Origin: an uncultured Erysipelotrichaceae bacterium
GTDB lineage: Bacteria > Bacillota_I > Bacilli_A > Erysipelotrichales > Erysipelotrichaceae
DNA: 11,413 nt
Assembly (NCBI GenBank): GCA_902766675.1
Contig: CACXEN010000176.1
Location: 1 to 11,413, forward strand
Direction of reading: 5' to 3'
Shown: positions 5,939 through 11,413 of the stretch, in pieces
Layout of the letters: the number at the start of each line of letters is the position of its first letter
Numbering within the stretch: the stretch's first letter is position 1
The notes under the pieces: model-generated
Told to the model about the DNA's origin: nothing
Seen by the model: only the letters and a program-made list of their open reading frames with translations
Databases searched by the model: none
Translations under genes and position numbers: made by a program

Positions 5939-6451
5939 CTATTTAGAGGTAGACCCAAATCCACCTGTTCTTTCTTGATTTACATCATCATCTATTGTAA
6001 TACCAAATGGCACAAAAATGCCTTGCACAAAACCACTTTTGGCTTTGATTTCTACTGTATCATTATTGCGGGAATCATTGATGATCTTACACATAATATG
6101 TCCTTCATTTTCCGCATGATAATAATCACTATCGATAATGCCAACAGTATTATCTAGCTGTAAACGATATTTAAATCCAAGTGAACTTCTTGGCACAATC
6201 ATTAATACATAGCCTGGATTAATCTTACAACGAATGCCTGTTGGTACTAATAATTCAGTGCCTGCTTCAATTGCCATATCTGTAGGCGCAAAGAAATCAT
6301 AACCAGCACTTCCAATTGTGCCACGTGTTGGTAATTTAATACTATGATAAATGGAATGTAGTGCTTCATCTGGATATGAAGGATTTACTTTTAACCAATC
6401 TTTTTTGAACTCTTCAAAACTAACCTTTTCAAACTTCGCTACCTTTTCCAT
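5939..6451 (-). CDS. dut: dUTP diphosphatase (trimeric dUTPase)
   Basis: A 170-aa enzyme converting dUTP to dUMP and PPi, keeping uracil out of DNA and feeding dTMP synthesis. The five dUTPase motifs are in order: SAGYDFFAP (48-56), PRSSLGFK (87-94), NTVGIIDSDYY (101-111), the KSGFVQGIFVP segment (138-148) and the C-terminal RTGGFGSTSK (161-170), which closes over the substrate. About 35 N-terminal residues (MEKVAKFEKVSFEEFKKDW) precede the usual core. The ATG at 6449-6451 is chosen because GGAGG lies 5 nt upstream; a TTG four codons earlier overlaps that site and is rejected. First gene of the dut-map operon and divergent from the ddl-type gene; a TATACT box at 6478-6483 may be its -10. Confidence 0.94.
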   Translation of the reverse strand: MEKVAKFEKVSFEEFKKDWLKVNPSYPDEALHSIYHSIKLPTRGTIGSAGYDFFAPTDMAIEAGTELLVPTGIRCKINPGYVLMIVPRSSLGFKYRLQLDNTVGIIDSDYYHAENEGHIMCKIINDSRNNDTVEIKAKSGFVQGIFVPFGITIDDDVNQERTGGFGSTSK

Positions 6452-6477
6452 AAGTGCCTCCAAATTCTACAACTATT

Positions 6478-6483
6478 AGTATA
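6478..6483 (-). promoter_or_regulatory. candidate -10 of dut-map
   Basis: Minus strand TATACT (6483-6478), with an expected start near 6471 and about 20 nt to the dut ATG, including the GGAGG. No good -35 was found at the right distance, so this is tentative. Confidence 0.4.
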
Positions 6484-6492
6484 CACAAACAG

Positions 6493-6521
6493 TGAACATT
6501 TATGTAATTTTTAGGTATAAT
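6493..6521 (+). promoter_or_regulatory. promoter of the ddl-type gene
   Basis: TGAACA (-35, 6493-6498, four of six to consensus), 17-bp spacer, perfect TATAAT (-10, 6516-6521). Start expected near 6528, followed by GAGG at 6534-6537, eight bases before the ATG at 6546. Confidence 0.75.
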
Positions 6522-6545
6522 ACTATAGGAATTGAGGTATCAAAT

Positions 6546-7748
6546 ATGAAACTAAATGTGGCAGTATTTTTCGGTGGTGAATCTGTAGAACATGAAGTAT
6601 CTATCATTTCTGCTCACCAAGCAATCGAAGCGTTAGATAAAAATAAATATAATGTCATTCCAATCTATGTCGCAAAAGATAGACGACTATTTACAGATGA
6701 AGGAATGCATGATATTTCCTTTTTTACAGGAAAGAAATTAGATGCTGTCATCGCAAATAGCACCCAAATTGATATCGTCAAAGAAAACAACAAAGTTATT
6801 ATCAAACCTGTCAAAACCAAACTATTTGGCAATAAAGAATTAGGCACGATTGATGTTGTTATTCCTGTTATGCATGGCACAAATGGTGAAGATGGCACAA
6901 TACAAGGTTATTTAGAAATGTTAAAAGTGCCATATGCAGGATGTGACATCTATGGCGCAAGTGTTGGCCAAGATAAAGTCTTACAAAAGCATATTCTAAA
7001 TGACAATGATTTACCAATCACCAATTGGTTTTGGTGTTATGCAAGTGATATCGACACAAAGAAAGATGAAATATTAGAAAAAGTACATAAACTCATTTAT
7101 CCAGTTATCTTAAAGCCATCTAGATGTGGTAGTAGTGTAGGTATTTCCATTGCGAATAATGATGAAGAATATTTATCATCATTTGAAGATGCTAGACAAT
7201 ATGATGAAAAGATTATCACTGAAAAAGTTATTAAACCAATGCGTGAAATTAACTGCTCTGTATTAGGTGATGGTGTGAATTGTGAAACTAGTGTATTAGA
7301 AGAAGTCAATCATTCCGATGATACAGATTTCTTAGATTTCAAAAATAAATACCAAGGTGGCTCAAAAAGTTCAAAAAGTGGTGCTTCCAAAGGTATGGCA
7401 TCCACAGCTAGAATTGTGCCAGCACCATTAAGTGATTTAGAACGTGAACTCATTGAGAAATTAGCCAAAGACACATTTAAAGTATTAGGTGCTAGTGGTG
7501 TATGTCGTATTGACTTCATCATGGATAAAGAAAGTAAAAAAGTATATATCAATGAGATTAATACAATTCCAGGATCCCTTGCCTATTATTTATGGACTGA
7601 AAAAGGTGTATCCTTTACAGAATTATTAGATCGCTTAATTGATATTGCCTTAGAAAGAGAAAGAAGAAGATCGAAAATGACCTTCTCCTACGATACTGAT
7701 TTATTAGAAACCTACCAAAGTGGTGGTAGTAAAGGTGTAAAGAAATAA
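6546..7748 (+). CDS. ddl: D-alanine--D-alanine ligase family protein (ATP-grasp)
   Basis: A 400-aa ATP-grasp ligase, presumed to make the D-Ala-D-Ala dipeptide for peptidoglycan in the cytoplasm. The N-terminal FFGGESVEHEVS (8-19) keeps the Glu15 of the Ddl active site. KPSRCGSSVGI (190-200) is the ATP/substrate loop, VCRIDFIM (319-326) supplies the conserved Arg, and INEINTIPG (335-343) the metal and substrate Glu/Asn. Two oddities stand out. The omega loop after DFKNKY (264-269) carries a Gly/Ser/Lys-rich insert of about 15 residues (QGGSKSSKSGASKG). The residues after NTIPG are SLAYYLW rather than the MTSHSL / FTxxS type that holds the second D-Ala carboxylate. A charged tail (about 370-400) makes it longer than the usual 300-370 aa. 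The second substrate is therefore uncertain. The start is set by GAGG at 6534-6537; the upstream extension is rejected because it would overlap the promoter. It is convergent with buk, 1 bp between stops. Confidence 0.85.
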   Translation: MKLNVAVFFGGESVEHEVSIISAHQAIEALDKNKYNVIPIYVAKDRRLFTDEGMHDISFFTGKKLDAVIANSTQIDIVKENNKVIIKPVKTKLFGNKELGTIDVVIPVMHGTNGEDGTIQGYLEMLKVPYAGCDIYGASVGQDKVLQKHILNDNDLPITNWFWCYASDIDTKKDEILEKVHKLIYPVILKPSRCGSSVGISIANNDEEYLSSFEDARQYDEKIITEKVIKPMREINCSVLGDGVNCETSVLEEVNHSDDTDFLDFKNKYQGGSKSSKSGASKGMASTARIVPAPLSDLERELIEKLAKDTFKVLGASGVCRIDFIMDKESKKVYINEINTIPGSLAYYLWTEKGVSFTELLDRLIDIALERERRRSKMTFSYDTDLLETYQSGGSKGVKK

Positions 7749-7749
7749 A

Positions 7750-8841
7750 TTAGAAATCAAAGCCAGTAAATACAGGCTCTCCTGTATATATATTGGCTTT
7801 TTCTTTACCTTCTAAAACAGCCAATCCAGCTTCTGCCATCGTTTTCATTTCTCTTTCTTTTGGATATATCACAATTGGCGCAATAAATGTACAACTATGC
7901 TTTATCCCTTCCACAATATCTTCAAATCTTAAAAGACCACCAGATAATACAATCGCATCTACTTCTCCATGTAATACAGTAGCCATCGCTCCAATTTGTT
8001 TGTTGATTTGATAAATCATTGCTTGCCATATTAAACATGCATATGGATCTTTTTCTTCTACTAATTGATGAATTGCATCAGAATTACTCGTCCCGAAATG
8101 GCTGGATAAGCCACCAGTGGTAGATGTTAATAAATGTAATTCATCTTCACTTTTTTCTTTTAATATATCAATGGCATCAGTCATCGCAAGCGACCCCATT
8201 CTTGTTGGTGTAAATGGCCCTTCTCCACCTCCACCATCATTACAATCAATTAACTTTCCATGTTCCATTGCACCAATTGTTATGCCACCATCAATATGGC
8301 CAACAATCATTTTTAAATCTTCTACTTTTTTATTTCTTTCACTTGAATATTCTTTTGCGATTGCATGAATATTTAAGGCATGGCTGATGGCTCTTCGATA
8401 TACCCCTTTTAAACCTGTAATACGTGCGACATCTTGTAATTCATCTACGACTGTTGGATTAATGGTAAGAAGTATGCCGCTATATTTATCTTGTAAAGCT
8501 TTTCCCATTTGTACACCAAGCATCGAAGAATGATATAAATGCCCACAATTATTTTTTGTGTCTTCAATCATCTTTTCATTGACTTCATAAATACCACTTC
8601 TTAAAGGAACACAACTACCACCTCTTGCGACAATTGCGTCAAATGTTGGTGTAATATTCTGTTTATTTAAAAAGTCATATACAACTTCTAAACGATATTC
8701 TAATTGGTCATTGATCGTTGGAAATGTTTTTAAAATAGATGAATCATGAAATACATCTGTATCAAAAACACAACGATTATCTTCATAATAAGCCACTTTT
8801 GTGGATGTACTACCTGGATTTACTACTAATATATGAAACAT
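7750..8841 (-). CDS. buk: butyrate kinase
   Basis: A 363-aa ASKHA-fold kinase of the acetate/butyrate kinase family. In fermenting anaerobes it makes ATP and butyrate from butyryl phosphate in the cytoplasm. Motifs: the N-terminal phosphate loop VVNPGSTSTK (6-15), IVARGG (70-75), the family loop here written GHIDGGIT (181-188, where many relatives have HLGGGIS), GEGPFTPTRMG (206-216) and the adenosine-site LSGGLL (299-304). The start MFHILVVNPGS matches family N-termini; the frame continues 39 codons upstream but into the deoD promoter region. Phosphotransbutyrylase, often adjacent, is absent from the window, and a branched-chain acid kinase role is possible. The Shine-Dalgarno is weak: AGGAAG lies 12 nt from the ATG, at the predicted transcript 5' end. 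Confidence 0.9.
   Translation of the reverse strand: MFHILVVNPGSTSTKVAYYEDNRCVFDTDVFHDSSILKTFPTINDQLEYRLEVVYDFLNKQNITPTFDAIVARGGSCVPLRSGIYEVNEKMIEDTKNNCGHLYHSSMLGVQMGKALQDKYSGILLTINPTVVDELQDVARITGLKGVYRRAISHALNIHAIAKEYSSERNKKVEDLKMIVGHIDGGITIGAMEHGKLIDCNDGGGGEGPFTPTRMGSLAMTDAIDILKEKSEDELHLLTSTTGGLSSHFGTSNSDAIHQLVEEKDPYACLIWQAMIYQINKQIGAMATVLHGEVDAIVLSGGLLRFEDIVEGIKHSCTFIAPIVIYPKEREMKTMAEAGLAVLEGKEKANIYTGEPVFTGFDF
7759..7805 (+). terminator. terminator of the ddl-type gene inside the buk 3' end
   Basis: On the plus strand AAAGCCAG (7759-7766) pairs with UUGGCUUU (7793-7800, one G-U). Inside it AUACAGG/CCUGUAU (7770-7776 with 7781-7787) closes a CUCU loop. The stem is followed by UUC and a U-rich stretch. 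It lies only 11 bases past the ddl stop and within the last codons of buk. In the other direction the U tract is broken, so buk termination there is less clear. Confidence 0.6.
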
Positions 8842-8863
8842 ATCTTTCTTATTCTTCCTATCT

Positions 8864-8872
8864 ATACTACCA
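8864..8872 (-). promoter_or_regulatory. extended -10 promoter of buk
   Basis: Minus strand TGG-TAGTAT (8872-8864), giving a predicted start near 8857 and a leader of only about 15 nt without a well-placed Shine-Dalgarno. Confidence 0.5.
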
Positions 8873-8880
8873 CATTTACA

Positions 8881-8889
8881 TGCTATACT
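8881..8889 (+). promoter_or_regulatory. extended -10 promoter of deoD
   Basis: TGC-TATACT (8881-8889) on the plus strand. Start expected near 8896, followed by AAGGAGG at 8905-8911 and the ATG at 8923. It lies 8 bp from the divergent buk -10 element. No -35 box is evident. Confidence 0.6.
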
Positions 8890-8922
8890 AGATGTAGTTA
8901 TTTTAAGGAGGAAATCATAATT

Positions 8923-9642
8923 ATGGCAACACCACATAATAGTGCCGAAAAAGGTCAAATCGCAAAAACGGTTTTAATGCCAGGCGATCCCCAACGTGCA
9001 AAATTCATTGCGGAAAGTTTTTTAGAAAATGTAGAACTAGTTAATGATGTACGTGGTATCGGTGGATATACTGGAACATTCAAAGGAAAGCCAGTCACAG
9101 TTATGGCAAGTGGTATGGGTATCCCTAGTATTGGTATCTATTCCTATGAATTATTCAAATTCTATGATGTAGAAAATATCATTCGTATTGGTAGTGCAGG
9201 CTCTTACGTTGAAGACTTCCACATCTATGACTTAGTTCTAGCTGATTCTGCATATTCTGAATCTTCATTTGCGAAAACACAATGTGGATATGAAGAAGAT
9301 GTTACATATCCAAGTGAAGAATTGAATCAAGTGATCAAAGAAACTGCAGAAGAATTAGGTATTGAAATTCGTGAAGGTAGAGTACATAGTTCTGATGTCT
9401 TCTATCGTGAAAGCAGTGATTACCAAAAAACTGTAGTTGGTGAAAAGAAATGTGTCGCAGTAGAAATGGAAAGCTTTGGTTTATTCTCTAATGCAAAAGT
9501 ATTAGGAAAACGAGCAGCTTGTATTCTAACAATCTCTGATAGTTTCGTTACACATGAAGAAACAACACATGAAGAAAGAAGACTTCGCTTCGTTAAGATG
9601 ATGGAAGTTGCACTAAATACTGCCGCAAAATTAGCAGATTAA
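8923..9642 (+). CDS. deoD: purine-nucleoside phosphorylase, DeoD type
   Basis: A 239-aa hexameric NP-I family enzyme that splits purine (deoxy)nucleosides with phosphate into base and (deoxy)ribose-1-phosphate, a salvage step in the cytoplasm. Landmarks: His5 (TPHNSAEKG), the phosphate loop LMPGDPQRAKFIA (18-30) with Arg25, Arg44 (NDVRGIGGYTG), RIGSAGS (88-94), the nucleoside-binding VEMESF (180-185), and the catalytic Asp206 in TISDSF with Arg219 nearby. Length is typical. The frame runs 30 codons further upstream, but MATPHNSAEKG is the family start and has a strong AAGGAGG at 8905-8911, somewhat distant (11 nt). Divergent from buk and convergent with the thioredoxin-like lipoprotein gene; their ends share a long hairpin. 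Confidence 0.95.
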   Translation: MATPHNSAEKGQIAKTVLMPGDPQRAKFIAESFLENVELVNDVRGIGGYTGTFKGKPVTVMASGMGIPSIGIYSYELFKFYDVENIIRIGSAGSYVEDFHIYDLVLADSAYSESSFAKTQCGYEEDVTYPSEELNQVIKETAEELGIEIREGRVHSSDVFYRESSDYQKTVVGEKKCVAVEMESFGLFSNAKVLGKRAACILTISDSFVTHEETTHEERRLRFVKMMEVALNTAAKLAD

Positions 9643-9655
9643 TAAGAGAAAGAAA

Positions 9656-9706
9656 AAAAGAGTATTTCACTCTAGGTTTTGAAAACCTTCAGTGTAATAC
9701 TCTTTT
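9656..9706. terminator. bidirectional terminator hairpin shared by deoD and the lipoprotein gene
   Basis: A near-continuous inverted repeat. Arms AAAAGAGTATT (9656-9666) and AATACTCTTTT (9696-9706) match perfectly over 11 bp; inside are CACT/AGTG (9668-9671, 9691-9694) and AGGTTTT/AAAACCT (9674-9680, 9682-9688) around a single G. That gives 22 pairs interrupted by one 1x1 and one 2x2 loop. On the minus strand it runs into a long T-rich tract (seven T then CTTTCTC); on the plus strand it ends UUUUAAUAUU. Most of it codes for the C-terminus of the lipoprotein. Confidence 0.8.
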
Positions 9707-10200
9707 AATATTGCCTTTTCTTCTTCCGTCATTTCTCGCTGTGTAGCGTCATGATCTTCTACTGTATAGGAGTGCTCATATACCACTTTACCATCTTTGA
9801 TAAAGAATACATGTGGTGTATATAAGTGCTTGATACCATTTTCATCATATGGGACATATTCCCCAAAATCTTTTACAAATAAATCATAGTCATCAATATC
9901 AATATTACTTTGCCAAGAAGCATCTTTTCTTGTGTTTACATAATATACAGAAGCATCATTTTCTTTCGCAACTTCATTGAGAATTGGGACTGCCTCAATA
10001 CACCAAGGACACTTTGCGAATCCAAAGTAAACCGCAAATGTTTCATTTTTCCCTATTTTTTGATCAACTTCTTTCATACTTGTCTCAATAAACACATGAT
10101 TTTGATCATCAAAGCCTTCATATTCATGCATATCTGCCAACTGATTAGAGCCACAAGCAAGTAATACAAATGCCAATAGTAATATAAATAATTTTTTCAT
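9667..10200 (-). CDS. thioredoxin-fold lipoprotein with CPWC motif
   Basis: A 177-aa predicted exported lipoprotein. The N-terminus MKKLFILLLAFVLLAC is a type II signal peptide with lipobox LLAC and Cys16 as lipidated residue, so the protein should be anchored outside the membrane. A short linker leads to a thioredoxin-like domain: FAVYFGFAKCPWCIEAVPIL (55-74) with redox pair Cys64/Cys67, and the cis-proline segment YTPHVFFIKDGKVV (127-140). It resembles thioredoxin-like proteins of the bacteriocin accessory (PedC-like) group, but no bacteriocin gene is nearby. The likely role is extracytoplasmic thiol-disulfide chemistry with an unknown client. GGAG lies 8 nt before the ATG. The stop codon and last residues are inside the shared terminator with deoD. 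An ATACAAT/ATTGTAT dyad at 10231-10257 lies upstream; its promoter is not resolved in the AT-rich gap. Confidence 0.85.
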   Translation of the reverse strand: MKKLFILLLAFVLLACGSNQLADMHEYEGFDDQNHVFIETSMKEVDQKIGKNETFAVYFGFAKCPWCIEAVPILNEVAKENDASVYYVNTRKDASWQSNIDIDDYDLFVKDFGEYVPYDENGIKHLYTPHVFFIKDGKVVYEHSYTVEDHDATQREMTEEEKAILKEYYTEGFQNLE

Positions 10201-10312
10201 TTACTCTTCTCCACAAATATTTTTATATCTATACAATCTAATATACATAAATTGTATGCATTTATAGTATTAAGTATACCGATTTTTTTATAATAAGTCT
10301 CTTCAATAAAAA

Positions 10313-10334
10313 AAATAATCCCGAAGGATTATTT
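10313..10334 (-). terminator. intrinsic terminator of the SSB-like gene
   Basis: On the minus strand AAAUAAUCC-UUCG-GGAUUAUUU: a 9-bp perfect stem with a stable UUCG tetraloop, running directly into a T run complementary to the A tract at 10308-10315. It overlaps the stop codon of the gene at 10333-10335. Confidence 0.88.
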
Positions 10335-10947
10335 ATAATACTAATCTTATTTCGTCAGATGTTTCTTCACTACCTGTATCATCACTTGGTACATAAGAAG
10401 ATTCATCATCATTTTCTTCTTCTACTTCTTCCGATTCATAATACATAATTGGTGTTTCTTGTGGTACTAAGTTTCTGAATTGTCTTCTCTTTTTTCCTAA
10501 TACAAATGTGCCAGTTACAGTTACAGATACTTCTGGCAAACGAATAATTTTTTCAGGATCTTCTTCATCACGCACTGCATTATCTCTTACATATGCGCGT
10601 CCTTCTAACAATACTCTATCGCCACTTTCAAATTTATAAACCTCATCTGCACGCCAATCTTTCGCTGCGAAGCTAATGATATCCACTGGCCCCTCTTCTG
10701 GCGTATAGGAATGGTAGTATACTCTGCTATTTGTTTCATTTAACAATACTTGAATTTTTTTATTACATCCGCGAATTGTTAATCTACCAAATCCCATTTT
10801 CTTGTCTTCGTTTTCACCTAAGTCATTACGGATTCTTGCGACACCATCATCTTCAATTGTCCCAATCATTGTGACGTGATAGCACACAACTTCTCCATTT
10901 CTGTCGCGAATGGATTCAAATGAAAAATAATCTCTTTGTCTCGTCAT
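10333..10947 (-). CDS. OB-fold / single-strand-binding-like protein with acidic tail, function unknown
   Basis: A 204-aa protein that I cannot assign to a named family. Residues about 20-150 have the alternating strand pattern of an OB fold. The SSB-like stretch GDRVLLEGRAYVRD (109-122) and SVTVTGTFVLGKKRR (141-155) resemble the 'GDRVLVEGRL ... V..ng.f.lg' part of bacterial SSB. The tail, about 168-199, is strongly acidic and Ser-rich (YESEEVEEENDDE...), like an SSB C-tail. It ends SDEIRLVL instead of the DDIPF-type tip that recruits SSB partners, so a classical SSB role is doubtful. The ATG at 10945-10947 is preferred: AAAGGAG at 10958-10964 serves it, whereas an ATG seven codons upstream lacks one. 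Monocistronic, with a strong terminator over its stop codon. Divergent from the ribbon-helix-helix gene. Confidence 0.6.
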   Translation of the reverse strand: MTRQRDYFSFESIRDRNGEVVCYHVTMIGTIEDDGVARIRNDLGENEDKKMGFGRLTIRGCNKKIQVLLNETNSRVYYHSYTPEEGPVDIISFAAKDWRADEVYKFESGDRVLLEGRAYVRDNAVRDEEDPEKIIRLPEVSVTVTGTFVLGKKRRQFRNLVPQETPIMYYESEEVEEENDDESSYVPSDDTGSEETSDEIRLVL

Positions 10948-11046
10948 AAATATACTGCTCCTTTGCATGGTGTATAACTTAACGGTTATTACTCTTGTAT
11001 TAAATGTAACATATTTTTGTTAATTTTTTAACATAATGTTTTAAAA

Positions 11047-11086
11047 TGAAAAAGGTTGATTTTTGTTGATTAATCAACCTTTTTCA
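11047..11086. repeat. 15-bp inverted repeat with nested palindrome in a divergent promoter region
   Basis: TGAAAAAGGTTGATT (11047-11061) pairs with AATCAACCTTTTTCA (11072-11086), a perfect 15-bp inverted repeat with a 10-bp centre. The centre contains a second GTTGATT, so GTTGATTAATCAAC (11065-11078) is itself a perfect 14-bp palindrome. Both strands would end in a U run, so it resembles a terminator, but no gene ends into it. It sits on the -35 box of the plus-strand gene. Confidence 0.9.
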
Positions 11087-11094
11087 ATTATAAT
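11066..11094 (+). promoter_or_regulatory. promoter and overlapping operator of the ribbon-helix-helix gene
   Basis: TTGATT (-35, 11066-11071), 17-bp spacer, perfect TATAAT (-10, 11089-11094); start expected near 11101. The palindrome GTTGATTAATCAAC (11065-11078) covers the -35 box, the classic position for a repressor site. The gene downstream encodes a small DNA-binding protein, so autoregulation is likely (inference). Confidence 0.7.
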
Positions 11095-11116
11095 TTGCCA
11101 GTATAGAAGTCAATGT

Positions 11117-11302
11117 ATGCCTAGAGAAAGAAAAGATGGAAAATATATCAATCTCAAGATTGAACGAAATGTTTATCAGCGCTTTGAGTCCTATTGTAAA
11201 AAAGAAGCGCGTACGAAAACTGCCGCTTTAGAGCGCATGATTTCTACCTATTTAGACCAATATGATAAACATGCAAAGAAAAGGAGATCGATATATGACT
11301 GA
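11117..11302 (+). CDS. small ribbon-helix-helix DNA-binding protein (predicted)
   Basis: A 61-aa basic protein. Residues 9-17 (KYINLKIER) form a probable beta strand, followed by helix 19-30 (VYQRFESYCKKE), a turn ARTKT and helix 36-49 (AALERMISTYLDQY), then a basic tail KHAKKRR. This is the Arc/CopG-type ribbon-helix-helix layout; such proteins dimerise and read palindromic operators. ATG 11117 is chosen because upstream codons would lie in the promoter and because AGAAG at 11105-11109 gives a weak Shine-Dalgarno. Its last codons contain the Shine-Dalgarno (AAGGAG, 11281-11286) and start codon of the next gene, with an 8-bp overlap, so the two are co-translated. The family call rests on pattern only. 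Confidence 0.65.
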   Translation: MPRERKDGKYINLKIERNVYQRFESYCKKEARTKTAALERMISTYLDQYDKHAKKRRSIYD

Positions 11303-11413
11303 CACACAAAAAAGAAAAAAACTAAAGTTATTAAACTTTACTGCTTTTGTATTTGCGTTCTCCTTAGTATTAACTGGAACTTCTAAAGTATTATTAAAAG
11401 CACATTGCAATAC
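11295..11413 (+). CDS. membrane protein, 5' part only (cut by window end)
   Basis: An open frame from ATG 11295-11297 runs off the window after 39 codons. It begins with a Lys-rich stretch (MTDTQKRKKLK), followed by one hydrophobic segment at about residues 12-28 (LLNFTAFVFAFSLVLTG), then TSKVLLKAHCN. The positive N-terminus suggests an N-in membrane anchor or an uncleaved signal. AAGGAG at 11281-11286 is 8 nt upstream, and the start overlaps the preceding gene by 8 bp, which supports a real start. It is not recognised and no function is proposed. Confidence 0.6.
   Translation, partial: MTDTQKRKKLKLLNFTAFVFAFSLVLTGTSKVLLKAHCN

Noticed and set aside
6449..6463. TTG start four codons upstream for dut
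   Set aside because: It overlaps the GGAGG that is correctly placed for the ATG at 6449-6451.
6546..7748. Calling the Ddl-like protein a vancomycin-resistance (Van) ligase
   Set aside because: The Lys-Tyr pair of the omega loop looks like ordinary Ddl, no racemase, VanX/VanT-type or sensor genes are nearby, and specificity cannot be read safely from a mental alignment.
9659..9673. Short AGAGT/ACTCT hairpin as the lipoprotein terminator
   Set aside because: It uses bases of the much longer 9656-9706 hairpin, which explains both directions better.
9667..10200. Bacteriocin system suggested by the PedC-like thioredoxin lipoprotein
   Set aside because: No precursor with a leader, immunity gene or ABC exporter is present; neighbours are nucleoside and DNA metabolism genes.
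1..11413. CRISPR array, prophage or complete insertion sequence
   Set aside because: No regularly spaced repeats, phage structural genes or transposase are seen; the only long direct repeat is the pair around the toxin-antitoxin genes.

Overview
This AT-rich window looks chromosomal and comes from a low-GC Firmicute. The gene content (butyrate kinase, D-Ala-D-Ala ligase family protein, DeoD, dUTPase, RNase Z, L11-L1) and the strong AAGGAGG ribosome binding sites fit a gut anaerobe of the Erysipelotrichia type. That placement is an inference from general protein character, not from a search. Most genes are housekeeping, and no complete new defence or biosynthetic system is visible.

Layout. 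Positions 25-1126 (minus strand) hold the ribosomal protein operon rplK-rplA behind a clear promoter and a structured leader that resembles an L1 target site. A Cof-type HAD phosphatase lies at 1290-2105 (minus). A tRNA-Arg(CCG) gene on the plus strand at 2149-2222 is divergent from it. RNase Z and a diacylglycerol/lipid kinase form an overlapping minus-strand pair (2242-4108). A RelB/RelE-type toxin-antitoxin pair (4253-4887) follows, flanked by a 63-bp direct repeat that is a second copy of the 3' end of map. Then come map and dut (5073-6451, minus), divergent from a ddl-family ATP-grasp ligase (6546-7748, plus). ddl converges on butyrate kinase (7750-8841, minus), which is divergent from deoD (8923-9642, plus). 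deoD converges on a thioredoxin-fold lipoprotein (9667-10200, minus). Next is an OB-fold/SSB-like acidic-tailed protein (10333-10947, minus). The right edge holds a small ribbon-helix-helix protein with a palindromic operator on its promoter and the start of a membrane protein (plus).

How the parts work together. rplK/rplA are probably autoregulated by L1: the leader can fold into an L1-site mimic, and a competing helix buries the rplK start codon. dut-map is one operon ending in an intrinsic terminator. That terminator was copied along with the map 3' end, so the toxin-antitoxin cassette is insulated on both sides. Two genes (the HAD phosphatase and rnz) have an extended -10 box exactly 7 nt before their ATG and no Shine-Dalgarno, which suggests leaderless mRNAs. 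Both convergent gene pairs carry their terminator hairpins inside the 3' coding end of one partner. Intergenic gaps are all below 300 bases and most are accounted for by promoters, terminators or the tRNA.
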